From Methylophilus methylotrophus DSM 46235 = ATCC 53528 (GTDB lineage Bacteria > Pseudomonadota > Gammaproteobacteria > Burkholderiales > Methylophilaceae), in contig NZ_KB905141.1 of the NCBI RefSeq assembly GCF_000378225.1, positions 883,326 through 947,325 on the forward strand: DNA of 64,000 bases, read 5' to 3'. The position numbers were made by a program, and so were the translations under genes. Each line of letters begins with the position of its first letter. Positions within the stretch are counted from its first letter, which is position 1. Under the pieces are notes generated by a model. It had not been told where the DNA came from, made no database searches, and was given only the letters and a program-made list of their open reading frames with translations. Below, one piece after another: positions 16,703 to 25,928 of the stretch.

Positions 16703-17557
16703 TCACACGCTGACTTCATAATTGTCGATCAGGCGCGTCTTACCCAGCCTGGCCGCCGCCAGGATGACCCAGTCCCGTGTCTGTGCATCCGGCAGGGTCA
16801 ATGCATGTTGACGCCGAATTTCTACATAATCCACCTGCCAGCCCTGCTGTTTCAACTGCAAACTGGCTTGCTCACACAGCTCAACATAATCACGGCGCCC
16901 GGCGAGCAATGCATTTTTCATACTCAACAATTGCTGCTGCAACTGCGACGCCTGTTTTTTTTCTGCAGCCGTCAGATAACCGTTCCTGGAACTCATGGCC
17001 AACCCGGAAGGCTCACGCACGGTATCTCCGGCGATAATTTCAATGTCAAAGTTGAGCTGGCGCACCAAGGCCCGGATCACCATCAGTTGCTGGTAATCTT
17101 TTTTACCAAATACTGCCACCTGTGGCTTGACCATATTGAATAACTTGGCCACCACCGTCGCCACGCCAGCAAAATGCCCGGGGCGGCTAGCACCGCATAG
17201 GTCATCCGCTAGGGGTGGCGGCTGGATGACGATTTGCTGATGTAAATCCCTGCCATCAAAATCCGGGTACATTTCCTCTACGGCTGGTGCAAACACGACC
17301 TCTGCGCCTACGGACTGCAGCTTTTCGCAATCAGACGACAATGTACGTGGATAACTGCCAAAATCCTCATTGGCTCCAAATTGCAACGGGTTCACAAAAA
17401 TACTGACTACCACCAAGTCGGCATGACTTTTGGCCAGCGTGACCAACTGGCAGTGCCCGGCGTGCAAATTGCCCATGGTGGGGACAAATCCAACCCGCTG
17501 ATCTGAGCGGCTGTCAAGGAAGGCGCGCAATTCGCGCAAGGTATGAAACAACTGCAT
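16703..17557 (-). CDS. panC: Pantothenate synthetase
   Basis: PanC condenses pantoate and beta-alanine with ATP. The 284-residue product has the nucleotidyltransferase HxGH motif (FVPTMGNLHAGH, residues about 24-35) and VSIFVNPLQFG. Further on are RPGHFAGVATVVAKLFNMV, VAVFGKKDYQQLMVIRALV, and MSSRNGYL (the KMSKS-like loop). It is the first gene of the left-reading pantothenate group and is divergent from mscL. PanD downstream provides its beta-alanine substrate; panB is not in the window. Confidence 0.98.
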   Translation of the reverse strand: MQLFHTLRELRAFLDSRSDQRVGFVPTMGNLHAGHCQLVTLAKSHADLVVVSIFVNPLQFGANEDFGSYPRTLSSDCEKLQSVGAEVVFAPAVEEMYPDFDGRDLHQQIVIQPPPLADDLCGASRPGHFAGVATVVAKLFNMVKPQVAVFGKKDYQQLMVIRALVRQLNFDIEIIAGDTVREPSGLAMSSRNGYLTAAEKKQASQLQQQLLSMKNALLAGRRDYVELCEQASLQLKQQGWQVDYVEIRRQHALTLPDAQTRDWVILAAARLGKTRLIDNYEVSV

Positions 17558-17726
17558 GAATTAACTGTTTGATCCATCAAAACCATGATGCTAGCAATAT
17601 ATCACAGAGACATTTTTTAAAGCCGGTACTTGCCATATCGTCGACCCGATAATTGACAAGTAAGTGAATCCACGTCTATAGTCACTTTTGCAATGTTGCT
17701 AACGATAACAATTGAGGGAACGAGTA

Positions 17727-18140
17727 ATGAGTGTCATGTCTGAATTTAAACAGTTTGCGCTAAAAGGCAATGTCATGGACCTGGCAGTCGGTGTCATTAT
17801 CGGCGGCGCTTTTGGCAAGATTGTGGGCTCCATGGTCGACGACATCATCATGCCGGTGGTCGGCAAAATTTTTGGTGGGTTTGATTTCAGCAACTTATAC
17901 GTCCCACTCAACGGACAATCAGCTGACCTGGCCCTAGCTGAAGCCAAAAAACTGGGAGCAGTCCTAGCCTACGGTAACTTTATCACCATCGTGCTGAACT
18001 TCGTCATCCTGGCATTCATTATCTTCCAGATGGTCAAGTTCATGAACACCCTTAAGCAGGCAGAACCACCTCCACCGCCTGCTGCAACACCGGAAGATAT
18101 TGTGTTGTTACGTGAAATCCGTGACAGCCTGAAAAAATAA
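17727..18140 (+). CDS. mscL: Large-conductance mechanosensitive channel
   Basis: MscL is a homopentameric inner-membrane pore that opens on hypo-osmotic shock. The 137-residue product begins [20 protein letters not shown], the amphipathic N-helix. It continues [20 protein letters not shown] (TM1, pore-lining glycines), then a periplasmic loop, TM2 ([17 protein letters not shown]), and the cytoplasmic helix [18 protein letters not shown] 17727 has GAGGG eight bases upstream. An ATG at 17736 is an alternative start. It is monocistronic and followed by a hairpin. Confidence 0.98.
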   Translation: MSVMSEFKQFALKGNVMDLAVGVIIGGAFGKIVGSMVDDIIMPVVGKIFGGFDFSNLYVPLNGQSADLALAEAKKLGAVLAYGNFITIVLNFVILAFIIFQMVKFMNTLKQAEPPPPPAATPEDIVLLREIRDSLKK

Positions 18141-18160
18141 TTTTGAAGCCATTCAAAGAT

Positions 18161-18182
18161 AAAGGGCGCCGTGGCGCCCTTT
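18161..18182 (+). terminator. Hairpin after mscL
   Basis: AAAGGGCGCC and GGCGCCCTTT form a ten-base-pair stem around a two-base centre. The following TTTGTCAT is T-poor, so intrinsic termination may be partial. It lies 20 bases after the mscL stop and faces the convergent gene at 18233. Confidence 0.6.
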
Positions 18183-18232
18183 GTCATATCATGAGTCCAG
18201 AATTCAGGAGTGCGGAATTCACTGGACCGAAA

Positions 18233-18625
18233 TTAAAGATCGGCAGGATTAGGTTGCACCTCATAGCTCTGACCTGAACTGTTATCAGACCCATCGTTAT
18301 TCAGGAATACCACCACACTCACCTGGTCATCAATCAGATCAAGCTCAGTTGTCTGGTAATAAGCGCCCTGCGCGTCTTTGTTAATATTGTGATAATGCCA
18401 GATCGAAGCCACCACACGTCCACTGTCTTTTAACTTCACATCCTCTGCACGTGCAGGCTCTCCTAATAAAGCGACTAGTTGCGAGCGATTAAGCTTGCCA
18501 ACCGCATCAACGAATCCCTGCTCGTCCTCAGGAAACTTTCCACCACTGCCATCTGCTAACGCCATCGCACTCACAGACAATAACGCGACTGCCAACCACC
18601 CGTTCAACCAAGTTTGTGCTTTCAT
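18233..18625 (-). CDS. Small secreted protein of unknown function
   Basis: No family is recognised with confidence. The 130-residue product has a clear Sec signal (MKAQTWLNGWLAVALLSVSAMALADG). The mature domain (FVDAVGKLNRSQLVALLGEP, then VASIWHYHNINKDAQGAYYQ, then TTELDLIDDQVSVVVFLNND) has the helix-then-beta layout of BamE/SmpA-like small periplasmic proteins; that resemblance is weak and only suggestive. AAGGAG lies seven bases before ATG 18625; a tandem ATG at 18628 is the alternative. It is monocistronic, with no gene in the 296 bases upstream. Confidence 0.7.
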   Translation of the reverse strand: MKAQTWLNGWLAVALLSVSAMALADGSGGKFPEDEQGFVDAVGKLNRSQLVALLGEPARAEDVKLKDSGRVVASIWHYHNINKDAQGAYYQTTELDLIDDQVSVVVFLNNDGSDNSSGQSYEVQPNPADL

Positions 18626-18690
18626 CATCACTCTCCTTTTATATTGATACTGTGGCAATTAAAACGACGATAGGTTCCTGAAATCTCTCG

Positions 18691-18955
18691 GGCCTGTTAA
18701 CGCTATTTCAATTGTCGATGTTGCCTCTGTCCTCAGTGCTATCAAGGCGTGAGAAGCGCAGATTGGTTATTCCCAACAAATGCCGAACAACGCGGAGAGC
18801 GCTGATGACAGAGGTAACCCTGCGGGCTGGAGTCATTTATTCGCTGCGCTACGTGATGTAGCCAGCTACACCAAATCTATTCCTGCGACTCTTTCCGCCT
18901 TGCGTAACAAATAAATGCTCCCCAGCAGCGGCAACTGAAATAGCATTAACAGGCC
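18691..18955. repeat. Inverted pair of decayed homologous fragments downstream of corC
   Basis: The 33 bases starting GGCCTGTTAACGCTATTTCA at 18691 recur, inverted, ending at 18955, with 28 of 33 matching. The right arm abuts the corC stop. Weaker similarity continues inward (both arms reach CAAGGCG and then CGCAG). Translated outward-to-inward, the arms give GLLTLFQLSMLPLSSVLSRR and GLLMLFQLPLLGSIYLLRK, with several differences at third codon positions, so both look like remnants of one hydrophobic-protein coding segment. No open frame with a start codon spans either arm and no target-site duplication is obvious. Best reading: an inverted partial duplication or relic of a small mobile element. 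Confidence 0.55.
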
Positions 18956-19836
18956 TAGACAGACTCAATGGGATACGCCTCTTCCGGCAACTGTTCGACC
19001 AGCAATACATGTACGCGTCGGCTGTCTGCATGCACGACAGTCACACTCAGGTTATCAATACGAATATGCTCACCGCGTTTGGGTAAATGGCCGAAATGAT
19101 TAACGACCAGACCGCCTACGGTAGAAAACTCTTCATCACTGAATTCAGTACCGATTGCTTCATTAAACTCTGGAATCTCGGTTAATGCCTTGACGCGGTA
19201 CTTACCAGGTTCCTGCTGGATAATATTACTTTCGTCTTCGTCATCATCGTATTCATCTTCGATGTCGCCAACAATTTGCTCAAGCACATCTTCAATCGTG
19301 ACCATACCGGCCACACCGCCGTATTCATCTACCACAATGGCGATATGGTTACGGTTGCTGCGGAATTCCTTGAGCAACACATTCAGGCGTTTGGACTCGG
19401 GGATAAAGACGGCCGGGCGCAACATGTCACGCAGTTCGAATGTTTCATGCGCGTAATAACGCAATAAATCCTTGGCCAGCAAGATGCCGATCACATCGTT
19501 TTTATTATCTTCAATGACAGGAAAACGCGAATGCGCAGTTTCAATCACAAACGGCAAAAAACTTTCGGGCGGCTGAGCAATGTCAATGACATCCATTTGT
19601 GAGCGCGGAATCATGATATCCCGCACCTGCATTTCACTGACCTGCAGGACACCTTCAATCATGGCCAGCGAATCGCCGTCCATCAGGTGATTTTCGTAAG
19701 CCCCGTGCAGCAACTCAACCAGTTGCTCCCTATCTTCTGGCTCGCGCAAAAGAAAGTGGCTTAATCGTTCTAAAAGAGAGGGTTTATGAGACAACTTATC
19801 CGGCTCTGAAGCCATATGTACTGCTGAAACCAGCAT
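18955..19836 (-). CDS. corC: CorC/HlyC-family CBS-domain protein
   Basis: Family members are linked to Mg/Co efflux and membrane integrity. The 293-residue product has no DUF21 membrane domain. It has a leading helix typical of this class (LERLSHFLLREPEDREQLVE), two CBS domains (IMIPRSQMDVIDIAQPPESF to LRYYAH, and PAVFIPESKRLNVLLKEF to VDEYGGVAGMVTIEDVLEQI), an acidic linker (EDEYDDDEDES), and a C-terminal CorC_HlyC domain. The ATG at 19815 (MASEPDKL) is an alternative to 19836; neither has a strong ribosome site. The usual downstream neighbour lnt is absent; instead the decayed inverted repeat begins at the stop codon. Confidence 0.9.
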   Translation of the reverse strand: MLVSAVHMASEPDKLSHKPSLLERLSHFLLREPEDREQLVELLHGAYENHLMDGDSLAMIEGVLQVSEMQVRDIMIPRSQMDVIDIAQPPESFLPFVIETAHSRFPVIEDNKNDVIGILLAKDLLRYYAHETFELRDMLRPAVFIPESKRLNVLLKEFRSNRNHIAIVVDEYGGVAGMVTIEDVLEQIVGDIEDEYDDDEDESNIIQQEPGKYRVKALTEIPEFNEAIGTEFSDEEFSTVGGLVVNHFGHLPKRGEHIRIDNLSVTVVHADSRRVHVLLVEQLPEEAYPIESV

Positions 19837-19976
19837 CCTGTATAACGTGTTAATCTAAGCATACATGAAAATGGATGGCAATGTCACCTTCAAGCCAGTA
19901 GACGCCTCATTTGCAGCAAGATTTGTATTATCGGTCGCGTCAATAACGGTATAAACATTTAAATTCTGCTAAATTA

Positions 19977-22900
19977 ATGCCTATGTTGAATCGTCTACGT
20001 CGCACGCTATCTTACCTAGGCCAATCTGTTGCATTCAAGATTACCGCCGGACTCATTGTCTTTTATTTTTTATTTGCCTGGCTGGCGGTCAACCCATTGG
20101 CAAAATGGCTAGTGCCTAAGTTGGCACAAAGCCAACTGGCCAGCCAGGCCAGTGTGGAAAAGGTCACATTCGACCCTTTTAGCCTGACAGCGACCATCGA
20201 AAAGCTGTCTTTGACAGAAAAAAACGGCGCCCCACTAGCGGCGTTTGACAAACTGGTTGTTGACCTGGAAGCCAGCGGCCTGTTTAGCTGGGCCTGGAAA
20301 CTCAAACATATTGCCCTGACAGCGCCACGCGTCAATGTGCATATCTCCCAGCAAGGAAAACTCAACTGGGCCGACCTGATTGCAAAACTCAATGAAGACC
20401 CGTCACCGCCAAACCAGGACCTGCCGCGTGTCATCATTGAAAACATCACCATCAGCCAGGGCGATATTGAATACCTGGATGCACACCATGGCGAGCCACT
20501 GCAAGCTTCGCTCAAGCCGCTGGACTTCACACTGGAAGGTTTCTCGACCTTACCCAAAGACCGCGGCGATTACCTGATTGCGGCAAAACTGCCTTACCAG
20601 GGCGGCACCTTGAAATGGAAAGGGAATGTTGGCGTCAACCCTCTCGCCTCACAAGGCACATTAGCCATTGAAGCATTGCAAATTGCCAAAATCATGCAAT
20701 GGGTGAATCCCGGCACCCTGCCATTCCAGGCACAGGCAGGGACGTTTTCCAGTGAATTCAATTACGATTTCTCCATGCCTAACCGGCAACCCAAACTATT
20801 GCTGGCTGACATCCGCCTGCATGTAAAAGCGCTGGAAGGGACATTGGAGCCAGACGATAAACTTGCCCTCAAACAGTTGGAAGTCACCGCCAAACGCCTA
20901 GCTTTGAATCAGCAAACACAGTTAGCCATCGATACTGAAAACATCCGTATTCAACTGGATGATTTTAAACTGCAAAAGCCACAGGGTGATGTGTCGATGG
21001 CTAGCGGCAACCTTGAGTTGCCTAAACTTGCTTTTAAACAAGACAAAGAAACGCAACTTAATTTTGACAAGCTGGACTTGAATCTTCGTCAGCTGCAGAT
21101 TCAACATGCGCAGAAAACCTTGTTCCTGTTACCAGAGCTGGCCATCAGCCATGCCAGCCTCAACCTGGCAGAACGCCAGGCCAATATCGCCAATATCGCG
21201 TTGAACAATGGGCAGTTATCTGCCACACAAAACCCTGGGGGGACTTTGGACTGGCAGCAGGTATTTGCTGAGTCAGAGGCAAAAGCGCCTACCAGTAGCC
21301 AAAGTCCTGTAGCCAAAGCAGAAAATAACAATACCCCTTTCCATTTTGCTATTGGCGATATCAGCCTTGCACACTGGCAGCTCTCTTACACTGACCAGCA
21401 GTTCGCCAGCCCCCTGCAGGCCACCGTGGGAGACCTTAACCTGAACCTGGCCGTTGACAACCAGTCAGGGCTGGCACTGAAAAATATGCAGCTTGATGCT
21501 TCACAATTCACTCTGCAGTCAGACAAAAAGCCTGTCGCACAACTGGGAAAACTGACAGTTGCTCATGGACAGCTTGCCCTGGACCAGCAAAAAATAGAGA
21601 TTGGCAGTATTCAGCTCAGTGGACTCAAAACGGCTGTCATCCGACAAGCTAACCAACAATTAAATTGGCAAATCATATTAAGCTCTGCAAGCCATGTCGC
21701 GACAACATCAGTGGCACGCTCTTCGTCATCACAAACGACTGCACCAGCATCAAAACCCTGGGGATTTGCTCTGAAACGCTTGGCTTTACAACAGGCAGAT
21801 GTGCATATTGAGGATCAGTCTACGCCTACACCTGTCGTACTGGATGTGGTGGATGGCAAGATTGAGCTCTCAGACCTCAGTCAGAACCTGACTCGCTGGC
21901 AGCCGATCAAGGCCGGTTTCAAGGTTAAGCAAGGCGGTCAATTTAATCTGCAAGGCAAGCTGGCTGCGGCCCCATTTAAAACCGATATGCTATGTTCACT
22001 GACAGATTTATCACTGAAACCGTTTGCGCCTTATCTCCAGCAAGTCGCCTTACTGCGGCTGGAAAACGGCGCCGCCAGTGTACAGGGCAAACTACAGCAA
22101 ACCACTAATGGTGCCACCAACTTTGACGGCGGCTTTAGCATCAACCAATTATCCATTATTGAAGAAGACAGCCAGCAACCCTTCTTGCGCTGGGAGAAAC
22201 TACAAGGCGACGGGCTGGCGCTTTCGTTGACACCGAATAAATTGCAAATCAGCACACTGACATTGAGCAAACCCCAAACCAAATTTATTATTTACCCGGA
22301 CCGCAGCCTAAACATTACCAAGCTGATGCGCAGTCCAGCGCCAGCCACCAGCTTACCTGCAGATCAAAACACGACTGCCACACCTCCAGCAGCAGGCAAA
22401 CATCCGGCAGTGGCAAACACTGCCAGCGATACTCAGGAAGGCAGTTTTCCTGTCGGGATTGATAGTGTGCGCATTCAGAATGCCGAACTGGAATTTGCCG
22501 ACTTGTCATTGCCGCAACCATTTGGCACAAATATTCACAGCCTGGGTGGCGTCATCAACGGCATTTCCAGCAATCCGACATCGACTGCTCAGGTGGAAAT
22601 GGATGGTAAGGTGGATGACTACGGTGCTGCGCGTATCCGTGGCTCACTACAGCCATTTAAAACTACCGAATTCACAGACATCAAGCTCGCATTCACCAAC
22701 CTCGAAATGAACCGCTTAACGCCCTACTCTGGCAAATTTGCCGGGCGCAAGATTGAGTCCGGCAAGCTATCGGTCGATCTGGAATACAAAATCAAACAAC
22801 GCAAACTGGCTGGTGAAAATAAATTTGTTATCAACAAACTGACCTTGGGGGAGCGCGTTGACAGCAAAGATGCCGCCAACCTGCCTCTCGATTTGGCGAT

Positions 22901-23636
22901 CGCCATCCTCGAAGACGGTGATGGTGTGATTGACCTGGATTTACCCGTCAGCGGCAGCTTGGATGACCCCAAGTTCAGTCTGGGTGGCATCCTATGGAAA
23001 GCATTTACCAATGTAGTGACCAAAATTGTGACGGCGCCTTTTAGTGCGCTGGGCAAGCTCTTTGGCGGCGGTGAAAAACTCGAAGCGATTACCTTTGACC
23101 CGGGCAGTTCAACGGTTTCGCCACCCGAGCTGGAAAAACTACACTCTGTGAGTAACGCGCTTGGCAAACGCCAGCAACTCAAGCTGGGCATTGTGCCCGG
23201 CTATGACGTGGCAGCAGACACCCGCGCCATTCAGGAAACTACCTTGCGCAAACAGGTTGCAGAAGAAGTTGGCGTCAAACTGGAAGCAGGTCAGGCCGCT
23301 GGGCCGATTGATCTCAACAATCCCAAGGTGCAGTCTGCGATAAAGACATTGCATGACCGTTTAACCAACAAGGGGTTGCTGAAGCGTCTGGCTTCGAAAT
23401 TAGAAAAGACGCCTGCCGGTTTTTATGAGCAAGCACAAGAAACGCTAACCAAAAGCATACAGGTATCGGAAGCAGATTTGCAGACGCTGGCTCACAACCG
23501 GGCAGCAGCGATTCAAAAAGCGCTTATCGAATCAGGTGTTAGCCAGGAGCGCGTTGCTATCACGAATCCAGCGACAGTGAAAGCAGATAGTGATCATGTT
23601 CCAACCAAACTCACCCTGGAGGTCATCAAGCATTAA
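19977..23636 (+). CDS. Giant DUF748 (AsmA-like) envelope protein
   Basis: The 1219-residue product has one N-terminal membrane anchor (about residues 20-45: FKITAGLIVFYFLFAWLAV). The rest is long, beta-rich and periplasmic, typical of DUF748 (FDPFSLTATIEKLSLTEKNG, then LNWADLIAKLN, and DLALAILEDGDGVIDLDLPV near residue 975). The C-terminal 170 residues resemble an OmpA-like or helical tail. AsmA/TamB/YhdP-type proteins are thought to bridge the envelope for lipid transport, so this role is inferred by fold type, not shown. Start ATG 19977 or 19983. It is divergent from corC and convergent with the M50 protease gene; a hairpin separates the latter two. Confidence 0.88.
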   Translation: MPMLNRLRRTLSYLGQSVAFKITAGLIVFYFLFAWLAVNPLAKWLVPKLAQSQLASQASVEKVTFDPFSLTATIEKLSLTEKNGAPLAAFDKLVVDLEASGLFSWAWKLKHIALTAPRVNVHISQQGKLNWADLIAKLNEDPSPPNQDLPRVIIENITISQGDIEYLDAHHGEPLQASLKPLDFTLEGFSTLPKDRGDYLIAAKLPYQGGTLKWKGNVGVNPLASQGTLAIEALQIAKIMQWVNPGTLPFQAQAGTFSSEFNYDFSMPNRQPKLLLADIRLHVKALEGTLEPDDKLALKQLEVTAKRLALNQQTQLAIDTENIRIQLDDFKLQKPQGDVSMASGNLELPKLAFKQDKETQLNFDKLDLNLRQLQIQHAQKTLFLLPELAISHASLNLAERQANIANIALNNGQLSATQNPGGTLDWQQVFAESEAKAPTSSQSPVAKAENNNTPFHFAIGDISLAHWQLSYTDQQFASPLQATVGDLNLNLAVDNQSGLALKNMQLDASQFTLQSDKKPVAQLGKLTVAHGQLALDQQKIEIGSIQLSGLKTAVIRQANQQLNWQIILSSASHVATTSVARSSSSQTTAPASKPWGFALKRLALQQADVHIEDQSTPTPVVLDVVDGKIELSDLSQNLTRWQPIKAGFKVKQGGQFNLQGKLAAAPFKTDMLCSLTDLSLKPFAPYLQQVALLRLENGAASVQGKLQQTTNGATNFDGGFSINQLSIIEEDSQQPFLRWEKLQGDGLALSLTPNKLQISTLTLSKPQTKFIIYPDRSLNITKLMRSPAPATSLPADQNTTATPPAAGKHPAVANTASDTQEGSFPVGIDSVRIQNAELEFADLSLPQPFGTNIHSLGGVINGISSNPTSTAQVEMDGKVDDYGAARIRGSLQPFKTTEFTDIKLAFTNLEMNRLTPYSGKFAGRKIESGKLSVDLEYKIKQRKLAGENKFVINKLTLGERVDSKDAANLPLDLAIAILEDGDGVIDLDLPVSGSLDDPKFSLGGILWKAFTNVVTKIVTAPFSALGKLFGGGEKLEAITFDPGSSTVSPPELEKLHSVSNALGKRQQLKLGIVPGYDVAADTRAIQETTLRKQVAEEVGVKLEAGQAAGPIDLNNPKVQSAIKTLHDRLTNKGLLKRLASKLEKTPAGFYEQAQETLTKSIQVSEADLQTLAHNRAAAIQKALIESGVSQERVAITNPATVKADSDHVPTKLTLEVIKH

Positions 23637-23641
23637 AAATA

Positions 23642-23662
23642 TGAGCAGCTACTTGCTGCTCA
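23642..23662. terminator. Hairpin between convergent DUF748 and M50 genes
   Basis: TGAGCAGC and GCTGCTCA form an eight-base stem around TACTT. No T-run follows on either strand, so it may act as a mRNA 3'-end stabiliser or weak terminator. It lies six bases after the DUF748 stop and eight bases from the M50 stop. Confidence 0.45.
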
Positions 23663-23670
23663 AGCGGTCA

Positions 23671-24312
23671 TTACATGATGATGACCGCCAATAACTGCTG
23701 GAAAAAACGCAGCACTGGCGACAGCAAAATACCAAGAATGCCGGTAAACAACAAAGCGATCAGGATAAACATGCCATAGCGTTCGATCTGGGCAAATTTG
23801 ATCGCGGCTTTCATCGGCAACAAACTTACCGCAATGCGTCCACCATCCAGCGGTGGCAATGGAAACAGATTCAGCACTAACAATACCAAATTAATCTGTA
23901 TACCAGCCACGCTCATTTGTGACAGATACGCTTGTGCAGACTCAGGAAACAACCCCACCCTGGCCAACAATAACCCCCAGCCTATGGCCATGACAAAATT
24001 GGAAGCAGGCCCTGCAAGCGCCACCCACAACATATCCTGTTTAGGACGCCGTAACTGGCCAAAATTGACCGGCACGGGCTTGGCCCAGCCAAACAAAACA
24101 CCCCCGAGCATAATGCTCAAGGCGGGGAGCAAAATGGTTCCAATCGGATCAATATGTTTGAAAGGATTGAGGGTAATCCTGCCCATGCGCTCTGCGGTCA
24201 GGTCACCAAAATATTTGGCAGCATAGCCGTGGGCAGCCTCATGCACTGTAATCGCAAACAGGATAGGCAAGGCATACGCGGCAATTTTTTGTACAACAGT
24301 CAGTTCTTCCAT
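23671..24312 (-). CDS. Site-2-protease-type M50 metallopeptidase
   Basis: A 213-residue intramembrane zinc protease. HEAAHGYAAKYFGD holds the HExxH zinc motif (residues about 24-28). NLFPLPPLDGGRI holds the second zinc ligand (Asp) near residue 150. Five or six hydrophobic spans are visible. It lacks PDZ and CBS domains, so it is the minimal FwdE-like/Rv2869-type form and its substrate is unknown. ATG 24312 is preferred because GGAAG lies seven bases upstream. It follows yciO by 18 bases and is probably the last gene of the PHP-yciO-M50 unit. Confidence 0.9.
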   Translation of the reverse strand: MEELTVVQKIAAYALPILFAITVHEAAHGYAAKYFGDLTAERMGRITLNPFKHIDPIGTILLPALSIMLGGVLFGWAKPVPVNFGQLRRPKQDMLWVALAGPASNFVMAIGWGLLLARVGLFPESAQAYLSQMSVAGIQINLVLLVLNLFPLPPLDGGRIAVSLLPMKAAIKFAQIERYGMFILIALLFTGILGILLSPVLRFFQQLLAVIIM

Positions 24313-24330
24313 GCATACTTCCAAAAAACA

Positions 24331-24942
24331 TTAAGGCCAGGGTGCGACACCTGCACGCACAAGCTCAGGAGGGTCTTGCGTCAAATCCAATACAGTCGTT
24401 GCCCCGACATGCACAATATCACTGTCTATCACGGCGTCAATCTGATGCTCCAGGGTTTCGCGGATTTCCCAGCCTACAGACATTGGTGTCTCATCCCCTG
24501 GCAACTGCAAGGTCATGCTGAGCATGGACGAGTCTAACGCCTCCAGCAAAGCTTGCGTCACGATATGCTTGGGTACACGCAGGCCAATGGTGCTGCGTTT
24601 GGGATGCTGCAAGCGGCGCGGCACTTCGCGGCTGGCTTCAAGCAAAAAGGTATAAGCGCCGGGGGTCAACGCTTTCAGTAGGCGGAACTGACTATTATTG
24701 ACTTTAGCGTAAGTGCCAATCTCAGCCAGGTCACGGCAAATCAGCGTAAAAGGATGTTCGTCATCTACCCCGCGTAAGCGGCGGATACGCGTTTGCGCGT
24801 CCTTGAACTCCATAAGACAGACGAGTGCATAGCTGGAATCCGTGGGACAGGCCAGCACGCCTCCCTGCTTCAATAATTGTACTGCTTGCTGGATAAGCCT
24901 GAACTGCGGATTCTCCGCATGAATAATAAAATACTGTGCCAT
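24331..24942 (-). CDS. yciO: YciO, Sua5/YrdC-like protein
   Basis: The 203-residue product begins MAQYFIIHAENPQFRLIQQA. It has the YrdC-like fold markers GGVLACPTDSSYALVC, GVDDEHPFTLICRDL and LTPGAYTFLLEASREVPRRL, followed by KRSTIGLRVP. Sua5/YrdC make threonylcarbamoyl-AMP for tRNA t6A; YciO is a paralogue whose cellular role is less clear. The ATG at 24942 lies five bases after the PHP gene stop. The pairing matches the E. coli order yciV-yciO, which supports both names. Confidence 0.92.
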   Translation of the reverse strand: MAQYFIIHAENPQFRLIQQAVQLLKQGGVLACPTDSSYALVCLMEFKDAQTRIRRLRGVDDEHPFTLICRDLAEIGTYAKVNNSQFRLLKALTPGAYTFLLEASREVPRRLQHPKRSTIGLRVPKHIVTQALLEALDSSMLSMTLQLPGDETPMSVGWEIRETLEHQIDAVIDSDIVHVGATTVLDLTQDPPELVRAGVAPWP

Positions 24943-24947
24943 AACGA

Positions 24948-25799
24948 CTATTGTAACTGACTGGCTTCTGGCCAATCCTGCCAAACAGGCACGCAACCTG
25001 AAGGCAAAGCTGGCAAACGTCCCATCTCCATAAATGATAGTCCTGGCCCGTGGTAATCAGACCCTTGTGAAGCCTTTAAATCAAACCGATGTGCCAGCTT
25101 GGCAAACTGCTCATATTGCGGCGGCTGGTGACTGCCAGTCACCACTTCAATTGCCGCACCGCCCAGGTTCCTGAATTCATGTAATAACAAATGCATATTC
25201 ACAAATCCCAGGTCATAACGGCCAGGATGTGCAAGCACGGCCACCCCGCCACTGTCTCGGATTAGTGTCAGTGCATGTTCCAGGCTCATCCACTCGTGAT
25301 TGACGTAGCCAGGCCTACCTTTCACCATGTATTTCTTGAACACGGTCTTGATATTTTTGGCATACCCATGCTTCACCATGAATTGGGCAAAATGACTGCG
25401 CGTCATGACGCTGTTACCTGCAATTTCTTTTGCGCCTTCGTATGCACCTGAGATGCCAGCTTTTGCCAATCCATCGGCAATTTCACGGGCACGCGCCTCA
25501 CGCGCTTCCCTCACCTGTTGAAAAGCCATCAGTAACGCCGAGTTTTCCACATCCACACGCAAGCCCACCACATGCAATGTACGTTTTTTCCAGGTCACCG
25601 AAATTTCGACCCCATTGATTAAAGCAATACCATGCTGCTCGGCGGCTGCATGGGCCCTCGCCAGCCCACTCACTTCATCATGGTCAGTCAGCGCCAGCAC
25701 ACGCACGCCTTTGCTGGCGGCATGCGCGACAAGGTCTTCAGGGCTCAGCAAGCCATCCGACATGGTGGAATGACAATGTAAATCGATGGGGACTGACAT
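24948..25799 (-). CDS. PHP-domain phosphoesterase, RNase AM/YciV-like
   Basis: The 283-residue product from ATG 25799 starts MSVPIDLHCHSTMSDGLLSP. It carries the four PHP metal-binding motifs: DLHCHS, LTDHDEVSG, then the H of VLAHPGRYDLG, and GSDYHGPG near the C-terminus. E. coli YciV (RNase AM) is a 5'-3' exonuclease that matures rRNA 5' ends, and the yciV-yciO gene order is shared, so that activity is the best inference. A second ATG at 25817 would add six residues; neither has a clear ribosome site. It is divergent from yciB. Confidence 0.92.
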   Translation of the reverse strand: MSVPIDLHCHSTMSDGLLSPEDLVAHAASKGVRVLALTDHDEVSGLARAHAAAEQHGIALINGVEISVTWKKRTLHVVGLRVDVENSALLMAFQQVREAREARAREIADGLAKAGISGAYEGAKEIAGNSVMTRSHFAQFMVKHGYAKNIKTVFKKYMVKGRPGYVNHEWMSLEHALTLIRDSGGVAVLAHPGRYDLGFVNMHLLLHEFRNLGGAAIEVVTGSHQPPQYEQFAKLAHRFDLKASQGSDYHGPGLSFMEMGRLPALPSGCVPVWQDWPEASQLQ

Positions 25800-25928
25800 G
25801 ATCGATAATGATGACATCGCTGGTTAGAGGGGAGGTGCCATAAAATAGGCAACCTTTACATTTCGACAGAAATCATAGCAAAATAGTGCCCTTACAGATA
25901 GCAGGAATTCAGTCGCCTGAAGCCAGTC

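Noticed and set aside
18849-19031. 60-codon minus-strand frame running off the end of corC
   Set aside because: It lies in another frame of corC and the decayed repeat and has no ribosome site or recognisable domain.
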